Below are positions 8,661-17,329 of a stretch of 64,000 bases of DNA, piece after piece. This DNA comes from Bin5 sp965207495 (GTDB taxonomy: Bacteria; Chloroflexota; Anaerolineae; Caldilineales; Caldilineaceae). Location of the stretch: assembly GCA_965207495.1 (NCBI GenBank), contig OZ242287.1, positions 3,038,001 to 3,102,000 on the forward strand. The letters are read 5' to 3'. The notes beneath the pieces were generated by a model, which had not been told where the DNA came from, made no database searches, and saw only the letters and a program-made list of their open reading frames with translations. Within the stretch, counting starts at the first letter, position 1. Each line of letters opens with the position of its first letter. Position numbers and translations under genes: made by a program.

Positions 8661-8666
8661 TATACT
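8661..8666 (+). promoter_or_regulatory. Possible -10 element upstream of the ADP-ribosylglycohydrolase-like gene
   Basis: TATACT matches the -10 consensus at five of six positions, about 45 nt before the start at 8712. No good -35 box is visible 16-18 nt upstream, so the call is weak. Confidence 0.3.
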
Positions 8667-8711
8667 GGCAAAGAAGAAGCTCCCGGTAACCGCCCTATGA
8701 AGGAATCTCCC

Positions 8712-9863
8712 ATGGACAGTCGCTATATCGGCTTGGCTGTAACTTTCTGGCTTGCCCTTGTCCTTGTCATTGGCCTCACTCGACCGGAACCGCCTCCCCG
8801 GTTTCTGACCCTGTCCGCTGACAACTACTACGACAAGGCCTATGGATCCTGGAAGGCGACAATGCTCGCCAACCACGCCGGCCTTGATCTGCAAGGCGTC
8901 TACATCGAAGAGCCCGGCCCGCCAGGATCGTTCTCGCCCCCCCAGTTCGAAGAATGGTCGACCGACGATGACACACACGTCGAATGGGTCGACCTCCACA
9001 TCCTGGAGACCCACGGACTCAATCCAACTCCCGAGCAAATACGCGATGAGTGGGTCGATCACCTCAATCACGACATCTGGGTGTCGACCCGCCGCGCCCG
9101 CGACCTGATGGACGAAGGGCTCCTCCCACCGGAGACTGGGAATGCCGAAAACAACCCCGACGGGACCTGGTCCATCGACGCCCAGCTTCAGACCGAACTC
9201 TTCGGTATGTTGACCCCAGGCATGCCAGCACTGGCCGCAAACTACGCCGAGCGGTTCGCCCGTGTCACCAACAGCGGACCCGCGGTGGAAGCCAGCGTCT
9301 TCTTCGCAACCCTCTACAGCCTTGCCTTCTTTGAAGATGACGTCCCAACCCTGATAGCCGCCGCACGCAACATGACCAAAGACGATGCCATCGTCGCCCC
9401 CATTGTGGACAATGTCGTGATATGGCACCAGGAGAATCCCGATGACTGGCGCGCGACGCGGCAACTCATCCGCGACGAATACGACACCGACCCCATGTGG
9501 TGGGCTTCACGTGTGAACTTTGCCGTCACCATCATGGCCCTTCTCTACGGCGAAAGCGACACGCTCCGCACTATCGAGATCGCCGCCCTCGCCGGCTGGG
9601 ATGCCGACAACACCATGGCCACCGCAGCCGGCCTGCTCGGGCTGATACATGGCTATAGCGGACTGCCGCAATCGATTGCCGACAGTACTGACACCTATTT
9701 CAATGAGGACGTCACCGGCGACCTTCCCCGCTATGACACCGTCACCGAGTTCGCTGTCAGGACCCAGCGACTGACAGAGGCAATGATCTCTAGCGCGGGC
9801 GGGACGACGCAACAAGGTATGTACCGGATTCCGGCTGAAACGCCGCCGCGCCAGGGGCGTTGA
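8712..9863 (+). CDS. Membrane-anchored ADP-ribosylglycohydrolase-family protein
   Basis: 383 residues. The first 25 form a signal anchor (LAVTFWLALVLVIGL), so the catalytic domain should lie outside the cytoplasmic membrane, which is unusual for this family. The ADP-ribosylglycohydrolase/DraG fold is suggested by an opening D-x-x-x-GSWKATMLANHAG segment, by STDDDTHVEW (Asp85-Asp87, Thr88) and by a C-terminal GWDADNTMATAAGLLG (Asp297, Asp299). Together these resemble the two-magnesium site of the family. The ATG at 8697 is in frame, but AAGGA at 8700-8704 sits 7 nt before the ATG at 8712, which is chosen. Its stop overlaps or nearly abuts the glycosyltransferase start. Whether the target is ADP-ribose or another glycosidic bond cannot be told. 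Confidence 0.75.
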   Translation: MDSRYIGLAVTFWLALVLVIGLTRPEPPPRFLTLSADNYYDKAYGSWKATMLANHAGLDLQGVYIEEPGPPGSFSPPQFEEWSTDDDTHVEWVDLHILETHGLNPTPEQIRDEWVDHLNHDIWVSTRRARDLMDEGLLPPETGNAENNPDGTWSIDAQLQTELFGMLTPGMPALAANYAERFARVTNSGPAVEASVFFATLYSLAFFEDDVPTLIAAARNMTKDDAIVAPIVDNVVIWHQENPDDWRATRQLIRDEYDTDPMWWASRVNFAVTIMALLYGESDTLRTIEIAALAGWDADNTMATAAGLLGLIHGYSGLPQSIADSTDTYFNEDVTGDLPRYDTVTEFAVRTQRLTEAMISSAGGTTQQGMYRIPAETPPRQGR

Positions 9864-9868
9864 CAAGA

Positions 9869-11380
9869 ATGACGCGTCTGAAGTCCCTGTCCGCTCCTTT
9901 CGTCCTCCTGGTCATTGCCGCCCTCGCCTATGGCGGCATGGTCTCCATGCAGTTTCGCCATGGAAACCTGGGAACCACCGAAGTGGCCGAGTTCCTTGTC
10001 TGGTTCGGCTTGGCATTCTCAGTCTACGCGGTCGCAGTCTTTTGGGTGGAAAGATGGTGGCAAAGCGGTGGCCGTGAAGGCGCCGCGTCAGGACTTGGCG
10101 CCAGGCAGTTCTACCTGCTGGTCTGGATCTGGGGCGGAGGACTCCTCTTCAGATGGCTCCTCCTGCAAACATTCCCCACACTGTCCTCCGATGTCTTCCG
10201 ATATATGTGGGACGGCTACGTCACTGCCAACGGCGTAAGCCCCTATGAATTCCCCATCAACGCCTCACAGCTGGACTGGCTGGAAGTGCCTTTCCGATCC
10301 CAGGCCAACCATGCTTGGATGGCCAGCCCCTATATGCCTGCAGCCCAATGGTTTTTTGCGGCCATCGCCTTCTTCTACCCTCTCGACCCAGATTCCTTTC
10401 AAGTCGCTGCCGTTCTCTTCGATCTGGGAACCGCGTTCATTCTCTCCCGGCTGCTGGTTGCAGTCGGTCTGCCTTCCCATCGCTTGCTGCTATACCTGTG
10501 GAATCCGCTAGTCGTTGTGGAGACCGCCCAGGGAGCGCACGTCGATGCGCTGATGGTTTTTCTGACCATGGCTGCCGTGTATGCAATGGTACGTTCGGCC
10601 GCCGCCGGAGGCAGGGCTCAAGAGCCCGGTGACCCAATTGCCGATTCCGGGATACCTTCGTTCTCTCTACTGGCGCCTATGCTGCTGGCACTGGCCACTC
10701 TTACCAAACTGATCCCCATCTTTCTGACTCCCATATTCTGGTGGCGGTGGAACTGGGGCAGCCGTCTGCTATATGGATATCTCTTGATTGGGATGCTTGT
10801 GTCCCCTGCGCTGAGAGCTGGCTGGGGTCTGAGCGGGGGGCTGGACGGGCGAGGGCTTTTCGGCGCCCTACGCATCTATAACGCCCAGTGGAACTTCAAT
10901 AGCGGTCTTTTTCGCTGGCTGCAGAACTGGCTCGAAAGCATGGGAATCGCCGAACCCATGGCGCAAGCCCAGGAAATCTCCTACTTCTTGCTGTTCCTGC
11001 TTCTACTGGGTGTGTGGCGCCAATGCCAGCACTTCAACACCGATCTGAGAGCAGTCCTGCGCTGGATGGCAGTACCTCTGGCCGGCTACCTGCTGCTGGC
11101 TACGACCGTTCACCCCTGGTACCTTCTGTCTCTGATGCCCTTCCTACCCATCCTGGCGCCGGGCGACGACGAGCCACAGAGTCGTTGGCTGTTGCCCCTT
11201 CCCTGGCTCTGGCTCAGCGGCATCGTATCGCTCTCGTACGTCACCTACATCGACCCCGAGAATCTGCGCGACTTGGACTGGGTACGCCTTCTGGAGTGGC
11301 TGCCAACTCTGTTTCTTTTGGGGGTCGCTCTTCTGTGGGGATTTGGGAAGAAGAGCTTTCCGCGGCCACTCACACAATAG
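9869..11380 (+). CDS. Polytopic GT-C glycosyltransferase (GT87/MptA-like)
   Basis: A 503-residue protein with about eleven hydrophobic segments. The first loop carries SSDVFRYMWDGYVTANGVSPY, the pattern of prenyl-phosphate-sugar-dependent mannosyltransferases of the GT87/DUF2029 type, where the Asp in D-[VI]-[FY]-R-Y is the likely catalytic base. A later loop holds LWNPLVVVETAQGAHVD, also typical. The alternative TTG start at 9860 overlaps the upstream stop. ATG 9869 gives a cleaner N-terminus, though its ribosome site is weak. It probably transfers a sugar from a lipid carrier to an extracytoplasmic acceptor. It converges on a second GT-C enzyme. Confidence 0.8.
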   Translation: MTRLKSLSAPFVLLVIAALAYGGMVSMQFRHGNLGTTEVAEFLVWFGLAFSVYAVAVFWVERWWQSGGREGAASGLGARQFYLLVWIWGGGLLFRWLLLQTFPTLSSDVFRYMWDGYVTANGVSPYEFPINASQLDWLEVPFRSQANHAWMASPYMPAAQWFFAAIAFFYPLDPDSFQVAAVLFDLGTAFILSRLLVAVGLPSHRLLLYLWNPLVVVETAQGAHVDALMVFLTMAAVYAMVRSAAAGGRAQEPGDPIADSGIPSFSLLAPMLLALATLTKLIPIFLTPIFWWRWNWGSRLLYGYLLIGMLVSPALRAGWGLSGGLDGRGLFGALRIYNAQWNFNSGLFRWLQNWLESMGIAEPMAQAQEISYFLLFLLLLGVWRQCQHFNTDLRAVLRWMAVPLAGYLLLATTVHPWYLLSLMPFLPILAPGDDEPQSRWLLPLPWLWLSGIVSLSYVTYIDPENLRDLDWVRLLEWLPTLFLLGVALLWGFGKKSFPRPLTQ

Positions 11381-11460
11381 ACCACATCACTATTTCCTAC
11401 GCAGGTTCAGCTACCAACGTAAGTTGCCTCTCAGCATCTCGCCTGAAAGTGACACAATCT

Positions 11461-13293
11461 CTAGTTTCTTCCCTCGAATCGAACAATCTGTATCCCTTCA
11501 AATTCGGCTATCTCGGACTCACCGAATATCTTGCCCAGCTCCCGAGGAATGATGCCGTCCGGGTCTGAGTACCAGTTGTGAGAGTAAACGAGCCAGACCC
11601 GGTCTCGACCCTCCAGAATCTCCTGGATGCGCGGAATGTCCGCCTCCTCCATCGCCGGTTCCAGCTCGCCCCGGTCAAACAGGTCTACAGGCAACCCCTT
11701 TAATGCAGTGTCAAGTTCGTATCGTTCGTAGTAGTACGCAAAGGGAATCTGTACCCAGGTTGCATTGAATACGATCATCTCTCCAGGCACTACCTGCTCC
11801 GCAATATGAGATGCCGCCTCGTCCCAAGCCTCCTTCTGGAACCAGAAATAGTAACCGTTCAAAGAGAGACCGCTTAAGCTCAGGATTGCCACCAGGAGTA
11901 ACAGCTGGGCGCCAAGCCTTACTGGCGACACCAGTCCAGCTAAGTTTACGCCGCGTCGAAGGGAGAAAAAGTCCAACACGCCGCGTTTCACGGGGCCGCC
12001 AATAACGCGAATTCCAGCGGAAACAAGAACAAAGTAGGGCAAAGTCGTCCATATCAGAGCCCGTTCCGCATAGATCGGACTGCGTATACTGACAAGCAAT
12101 GCCACGATATGGGGAACGAGAAACAGACTAATAAGCAGAATTGCTGCTCTGTCGCTATCGAGCGACGGTTCCCCTATATCTCCCGTCTCCGGCCGCTCTA
12201 CCTGGCTCTCCGTCCGATTCCCTCCCCATTCTCGCGAAGGCGAACCCAATCTGAAGAGCAACACAATCAGCCCCAATACAGCCAGAAATGAATAGCCCCA
12301 CATCCAGACTGGACGCACTGGCAAATCCGATGGCAGAAAAGCGAAATGGAAGTTGCGAAAAGTATCCAGAACCAGGTTTGGCCAGGGAGGAGGCAACCAG
12401 AATCCTGACCCGACGTCGATGACCTGAATAATGAACGGAACCGCCCAAGGCAGCCACAAGAGCACGGCCAGACCCTGGAATCTGACCCAGTTAAGCCAGA
12501 AAGCTTCTGCGCCGCCGTCACCGGTCGGTGGACCTGTTTCACTGGCCCGCCCTGCCGACCCTGCATTCGGCCCCGCATTCAGTGAAAGCTCGTCCCCGCC
12601 CGCGCCTGCCTTCTCCCCCTCAAGACCCCACTTCTCCGTTCGACCTCCTACTCCGGTGGGAAAGAGCAAAAAGATCAGCCCCGCCGCCGCGTTCAAAGCA
12701 ACCGGCAAATAGACCGCTGCCGTGTTATGGGTCAGCATCACGAGCGCCTGCGAGACCGCGAGCCCGACCCAGTCTCTGTTCTGCGTAACTGGGCCTGAAA
12801 ATAACCGCGCCAGGAAGTAGATTACGCAAGCCACCTCGAGAGTGAGCAGCGCATACATGCGGGTTTCCTGGGCGAACTGCACATTAAACGGCGACACCGC
12901 CAAAATAAGAATAGAGATTCCTGCCGTGGGGCCGTCGAGCAGACGGCGGCATGCCGCGTAGAACACAGGAATCGTCAGCACTGATGCCACAGCGGACAGC
13001 GTTCGCACGGCGCCTTCCAGTGACCCGAATATCCCTATCCAAAAATGCAGCAGGCTGTAATAAATCGGCGGATGCTGGTCCACCTCAATGAGCCACCGCC
13101 AACCCTCCCATAGACTGTGCCGGGCAATCCACAAGCTGAATGACTCATCCAGCCAGATGCTTTTTTCATCAATCAGGTAAAAACGCAGGACGGTGGCAAC
13201 AACAATGACCCCCAGGACATACAACCGCTCGCCAGGATTTCTGAGTATACCAGTCACATTGCCTGCATTGATTCTCGCGTTCATCTTTCCCAT
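11461..13293 (-). CDS. GT39-like GT-C glycosyltransferase (PMT/ArnT type)
   Basis: About 610 residues with many transmembrane segments. The first extracytoplasmic loop has the catalytic acidic motif in KSIWLDESFSLWIARHS, followed by DQHPPIYYSLLHFWIG. Both are diagnostic of the dolichyl/undecaprenyl-phosphate-mannose-protein mannosyltransferase family (PF13231). A Gly/Asp-rich cytoplasmic loop of about 60 residues is inserted near residue 210-270. The C-terminal soluble domain (VWLVYSHNWYSDPDGIIPREL) is short. The frame also offers a TTG at 13320; the ATG at 13293 is preferred without a clear ribosome site. Likely role: glycosylation of cell-surface polymers or proteins. Confidence 0.85.
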   Translation of the reverse strand: MGKMNARINAGNVTGILRNPGERLYVLGVIVVATVLRFYLIDEKSIWLDESFSLWIARHSLWEGWRWLIEVDQHPPIYYSLLHFWIGIFGSLEGAVRTLSAVASVLTIPVFYAACRRLLDGPTAGISILILAVSPFNVQFAQETRMYALLTLEVACVIYFLARLFSGPVTQNRDWVGLAVSQALVMLTHNTAAVYLPVALNAAAGLIFLLFPTGVGGRTEKWGLEGEKAGAGGDELSLNAGPNAGSAGRASETGPPTGDGGAEAFWLNWVRFQGLAVLLWLPWAVPFIIQVIDVGSGFWLPPPWPNLVLDTFRNFHFAFLPSDLPVRPVWMWGYSFLAVLGLIVLLFRLGSPSREWGGNRTESQVERPETGDIGEPSLDSDRAAILLISLFLVPHIVALLVSIRSPIYAERALIWTTLPYFVLVSAGIRVIGGPVKRGVLDFFSLRRGVNLAGLVSPVRLGAQLLLLVAILSLSGLSLNGYYFWFQKEAWDEAASHIAEQVVPGEMIVFNATWVQIPFAYYYERYELDTALKGLPVDLFDRGELEPAMEEADIPRIQEILEGRDRVWLVYSHNWYSDPDGIIPRELGKIFGESEIAEFEGIQIVRFEGRN

Positions 13294-13432
13294 TATGGCA
13301 TCTGCTTCACAAGGTTTCAACTACAAGGGTCAAGGTGGGCGCATCCCAAAATGGCTGCCACTCTCTTGTACCCTCTGGTATCGACCAGACCACATCCAGT
13401 CCTCCCATCCATCCCCGAAAAATCGCCTATCT

Positions 13433-13520
13433 ACTGACCACTGACCACTGACCACTGACCACTGACCACTGACCACTGACCACTGACCACTGACCACTGA
13501 CCACTGACCACTGACCACTG
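13433..13520. repeat. Heptanucleotide microsatellite, (ACTGACC) about 12.5 copies
   Basis: A perfect run of the 7-bp unit ACTGACC covers 88 bp. A two-copy remnant with the same phase occurs at 31125-31140 upstream of pstS. Slippage variation between strains is expected. Confidence 0.97.
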
Positions 13521-13531
13521 CAGTTGTGCGT

Positions 13532-13599
13532 TCGGGCCTTCGGCCCTCCCTTGTGCAGGGGCTGCGCCCCCGCAACGCCCCGCCCTTGCTAGCCACCGT
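13532..13599. repeat. 68-bp dispersed repeat, copy 1
   Basis: This segment matches 20451-20518 at 67 of 68 positions in the same orientation, with weaker similarity about 8 bp further left and 15 bp further right. It contains two compact hairpins, GGGCCTTCGGCCC and GGGGCTGCGCCCC, the first with a UUCG-type loop. It looks like a REP/MITE-like element; no protein is encoded. Confidence 0.9.
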
Positions 13600-13623
13600 G
13601 CTCATTCTTCGCCGGCATTATGC

Positions 13624-13646
13624 CTAGCCAACAGTGGTTACCCCCC
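13624..13646. repeat. 23-bp dispersed motif, copy 1
   Basis: The motif begins CTAGCCAACA and ends TTACCCCC. A version with only a few changes lies at 31084-31106, beside the heptamer remnant. Both places therefore share two repeat types. Confidence 0.6.
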
Positions 13647-14146
13647 ACCATCTGTCTCGTGCCACTACGCACTAACCACTGGGGTTCGCTACGCCCACCT
13701 CCGCCTTCCCCCGCAAAGGTTCGGCAGGAGCAGGCCCAGTGCCTGCCCTCCGCCGCCTCACCCATCGCATTCGCCAATCCCCAAACCACTACTGTATGGG
13801 CAGGCCTTGTGCCTGTCCTGTGCCCCCTAAAGGACGGGACCACCGGCAAAACCAGCCCTGCTCCTGCTCTGCGCCTCTCTACAAGTGCCGAGAAATAACT
13901 CTAGCCACCTAATGCATGGTCTCTCCGCCAGACTGTTCCCACCCCGAATCTGGGATGCACCCCGACCAGTTAGAAAGTCTCCGTTGCATCGGCTTCAAAG
14001 CCCATGTACAATTCATCACACAATCCGCCCCTCAAGTCAAAGACAGGAAGCCCAGTGGACAACTGGAACAGGACGTGAGCCTGCGACGGCTGGCGCCCAC
14101 AAAACAGTCCACACAGGACAACCCTCACCGTCCACCGAGAAAACCT

Positions 14147-16030
14147 ATGACATCCCCACTCCAGCTTGAAGACGATGCCCCATGGCGGCAGCGATTCCGC
14201 TGCAACAGCTTGGGATATGTCTACGTGGCGCCAAATAACGCCTCCCGTGGGATCGCCCATGCCAGCCTGGAAGGCCCCGCCAAACGAATTCTCGCTTGGA
14301 ACACGACTACTGGCGAACTGCGTCCCCTCCTGCCCGACGATGAGACACCGTCCTACGCATGGTTGGGACCCCAAGGCGACTACCTCTACTACCTGAAGGA
14401 CGATAAGGGCAGTGAACTAGGCCACATCGCCCGTGTACCCTTCTCCGGTGGCCCCCCTGAGGACCTGACACCCGAACTACCCCCTTATACGATACGCGGC
14501 TTCGACATCAGCCGCGGCGGCGCCCGTCTCGCCTTCGACGCCGTCTATGACAACCGCTACTGGTTCTACTGCATCGATTTGGGACCTGACGGGGCGCCTT
14601 TTGCGCCGCGACTCATATACACAGCCCTGGAAGAGACGTGGGCTTGTCATCTTTCCCATGACGGAAACCTGCTTGCAGTCAAGTCTACGTTAAAGGCACC
14701 CCACAGCCGCCGCTACACAGTTCTGGTCTTCGACACAAACTCAGGCGAACAGGTCGCTGAACTTTGGGATGGCTTCGACTTCAGCGTCGAGCCCGTTCAG
14801 TTCTCGCCTCTTCCTGGTGATGACCGACTGCTCGCCACCACAACCGCCAGCGGCGTGCCGCTGCCTTTACTCTGGGACCCGCGTTCAAAAGAGCGGCGCA
14901 ATCTGGCGATGCCCTCAGCCGAAGGGTCCATCCTGCCGCTGGACTGGTCGCCCGACGGAAGAAAACTGCTGATTCAGACGAAAACCCAGGAACACGAAGG
15001 GCTCTTCATATACGATCTGAATGACGAAGACCTGCTGCCCCTTCAACACAGGCCAGGTTCTTTTCGCGGCCGCACCGGAACCTACCATACGGGAACGGCC
15101 GCCAGCTTTTTCGCCCCGGACGGAACAGTATGGGCGCAATGGAGCGACGCCGCCCATCCTTCCCAACTACTCTCGCTGACCGCTACTGATCGGCCCAAGC
15201 CTGTGTTGCCCGCAGAAAACTGCCCGCCTGGCCGCCCTTGGCGTTCAGTCAGCTTTCCCAGTTCTGACGGCGTTTCAGTCCAGGCGTGGCTTGGCCTGCC
15301 TTCCTCAAATGAATCCTCTGAGGGACCTTTCCCAACAATCCTCCACGTCCACGGAGGTCCGAGCGGCGCCGTCTCCAATTCCTTCGACCCCACCGGCCAG
15401 GCCTGGATCGACCACGGCTTCGCCTACCTCACCGTCAACTATCGCGGCTCAACCAGCTTCGGCCGTGAATTCCAGGAAAAGATTAATGGAGATGTAGGCC
15501 GTTGGGAGCTGGAAGACATGCTCGCAGCCCGCCGCTGGCTGATCGAGGAAGGTATAGCCCTTCCGGATCGCATTCTGCTGGAGGGAGGTTCCTACGGAGG
15601 CTTTCTGACAGTTTGGGCGCTCTCACAGGAGCCCGAACTGTGGGCCGGCGGCGTTGCGCCGGTGGCCATCGTCGACTGGACCATGAACTACGAGGACTCT
15701 TCGGCAGCCATGCAGGGCTGGGCGCGCATGATATTCGACGGGACGCCTTCCGAAAATCCCGACCTGTACCGGGACCGCTCTCCCCTCACCCATGCCGCTG
15801 ACATTCAGGCGCCGCTCCTCATCTTTCAAGGACGCCGCGACAGCCGCGCCACACCCCGCCAAATGGAGCACTTCGCCAGCAAAATGGAGGCGTCAAAGAG
15901 AGACTTCACTCTCATCTGGCTGGACGGGGGCCACGGTTCCACGAGCGCCGCTACAGCCGAACACGTACAGGAAACCCATCTGAAGTTCGCCTACCGGGTA
16001 CTGGGGCTCCAAGGGCCAGATGTGGACTGA
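14147..16030 (+). CDS. S9 family prolyl oligopeptidase-like serine peptidase
   Basis: A 627-residue cytoplasmic-type peptidase, normal length for S9. The N-terminal half forms a beta-propeller (repeated blade ends such as LAFDAVYDNRYWF, LLPLDWSPDGRKLLIQT). The C-terminal alpha/beta-hydrolase domain begins near LPSSNESSEGPFPTILHVHGGP. The catalytic triad is readable: Ser482 in GGSYGG, Asp565 in FQGRRDSR and His596 in DGGHGS. The frame is open from 13916, but ATG 14147 fits the family N-terminus, with a weak GAGA upstream. The stop overlaps the MFS gene start by 11 nt, implying coupling of peptide hydrolysis and transport. It is acylaminoacyl- or dipeptidyl-peptidase-like; the exact specificity is unknown. 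Confidence 0.9.
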   Translation: MTSPLQLEDDAPWRQRFRCNSLGYVYVAPNNASRGIAHASLEGPAKRILAWNTTTGELRPLLPDDETPSYAWLGPQGDYLYYLKDDKGSELGHIARVPFSGGPPEDLTPELPPYTIRGFDISRGGARLAFDAVYDNRYWFYCIDLGPDGAPFAPRLIYTALEETWACHLSHDGNLLAVKSTLKAPHSRRYTVLVFDTNSGEQVAELWDGFDFSVEPVQFSPLPGDDRLLATTTASGVPLPLLWDPRSKERRNLAMPSAEGSILPLDWSPDGRKLLIQTKTQEHEGLFIYDLNDEDLLPLQHRPGSFRGRTGTYHTGTAASFFAPDGTVWAQWSDAAHPSQLLSLTATDRPKPVLPAENCPPGRPWRSVSFPSSDGVSVQAWLGLPSSNESSEGPFPTILHVHGGPSGAVSNSFDPTGQAWIDHGFAYLTVNYRGSTSFGREFQEKINGDVGRWELEDMLAARRWLIEEGIALPDRILLEGGSYGGFLTVWALSQEPELWAGGVAPVAIVDWTMNYEDSSAAMQGWARMIFDGTPSENPDLYRDRSPLTHAADIQAPLLIFQGRRDSRATPRQMEHFASKMEASKRDFTLIWLDGGHGSTSAATAEHVQETHLKFAYRVLGLQGPDVD

Positions 16031-17303
16031 TCTTTCCAGGCGCTATCAGCGTCTATTCCAGCCCGGGTCCGGGGTCCGAGAGACTCTGGCCAACTCAGAC
16101 TATCGCCTGCTCCTGGGTTCGAGTACCCTCTGGTGGCTGGCCCACTACATGGAAATGATCGTGTTGGGCTGGCTGGTGCTGGAACTGACCGACTCGGCCG
16201 GCCTCGTCGGCCTCGTTGGCTTCTGCCGCTCAATTCCATCTCTGCTGATTGGCGGCTTTGGCGGATTGCTTTCCGACCGTATCGGCCGTCGCCCCCTGAT
16301 CATCGCCTCGCAGACGCTCACCTTTTGCATGTATGCAACCGTCGCCGTGCTGCTGGCTGCGGGACAGCTCGCCCTTTGGCATCTCGTCGTGATCGCACTG
16401 ACCCTCGGTTGCGCCTGGGCGATGGACTGGCCGACACGCCGCGCTCTCATACCTGACCTGGTGGGCCGCCCTCGCGTCATCGACGCGCTCATGCTGGAGA
16501 ATCTGGGCATGAGCGTCGCACGCGCCCTGGGACCGCTTCTCGCTGGGATTGTACTCGACGCATTTAACGTGCTGGGCTGCTTCCTGACACTGAGCGGACT
16601 GTCGGCCATTTCACTCCTCCTCCTGCGCGCCCTTTCGCGCCAGCCGATCCCGCAAACATCCTCTCCCACCAGCGCATCGCCTCTGGCGCAGATCAGGGAA
16701 AGCGTCCTCTACGTGCGACAGAACCAGTCCATCCTGGCCGTGACACTGATCACGATGATCATGAACATGCTGGCCTTTCCCTATATGAACTTCCTTCCCG
16801 TATTCGCTCGCGACGTCCTGCATCAGGGTCCAGTCGGGCTTGGCTACCTCGGCGCCTCTGTCGGAATCGGAAACGTGGTCGGCCTCTTCCTGGTCAACTG
16901 GGCAAGACGCTACGCCAGCGCAGGCTGGATATTCATTGCCGGCACGCTGCTACACTGCCTGGCGCTGCTATCCTTCACCACCAGTTCCGTGTTCGCCGTC
17001 TCGTGGGCTTTTCTGCTGTTGGTTGGGATAGGTCACGCCTGCTTTGGCATCATGCAGAGCTCCATCGTGCTGCTCGCCGCTGCCGACGAGAGACGCGGCC
17101 AGGCTATGGGGGCCATTGCAGTTGCTATAGGCGCAGGACCGTTTGGACGGCTCCAAACAGGGGTCCTCGCAGACGCATTCGGCGCGCCCTTGGCAGTCGG
17201 GGCCGAGGTCGCCCTGGCTGCCCTGCTGGTATCAACAGTAGCTTTCACTCTTCCAGGACTGCGTCAAGTGGATAGCAGCCCGGCAAAGGCTGGCGAAGCC
17301 TGA
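16020..17303 (+). CDS. MFS transporter (EntS/MFS_3 type)
   Basis: A 427-residue protein with about twelve membrane segments. It has the major facilitator loop 2-3 motif GGLLSDRIGRRPLI and the conserved DWPTRRALIPDLV segment seen in the MFS_3 (enterobactin exporter-like) group. A polar central loop (residues about 200-225) separates the two six-helix halves. The ATG overlaps the end of the S9 peptidase gene. Likely an exporter of a small molecule or peptide-derived product. It converges on the next gene with 26 nt between stops. Confidence 0.88.
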   Translation: MWTDLSRRYQRLFQPGSGVRETLANSDYRLLLGSSTLWWLAHYMEMIVLGWLVLELTDSAGLVGLVGFCRSIPSLLIGGFGGLLSDRIGRRPLIIASQTLTFCMYATVAVLLAAGQLALWHLVVIALTLGCAWAMDWPTRRALIPDLVGRPRVIDALMLENLGMSVARALGPLLAGIVLDAFNVLGCFLTLSGLSAISLLLLRALSRQPIPQTSSPTSASPLAQIRESVLYVRQNQSILAVTLITMIMNMLAFPYMNFLPVFARDVLHQGPVGLGYLGASVGIGNVVGLFLVNWARRYASAGWIFIAGTLLHCLALLSFTTSSVFAVSWAFLLLVGIGHACFGIMQSSIVLLAAADERRGQAMGAIAVAIGAGPFGRLQTGVLADAFGAPLAVGAEVALAALLVSTVAFTLPGLRQVDSSPAKAGEA

Positions 17304-17329
17304 ATGTGGCCTTTCCTGCCCTACTGCCT

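Larger units (their letters stand above)
13294..14146. other. Repeat-rich intergenic region, 853 bp
   Basis: No gene is supported. The stretch holds a heptamer microsatellite (13433-13520), one copy of a 68-bp dispersed hairpin repeat (13532-13599) and a 23-bp motif (13624-13646) that recurs near 31084. Frames extending from 13916 into the S9 peptidase gene have unlikely composition before the ATG at 14147. Confidence 0.6.

Noticed and set aside
13916..14146. Long N-terminal extension of the S9 peptidase
   Set aside because: Residues encoded before 14147 do not resemble the family or a signal peptide, and the rest gives the normal family length.
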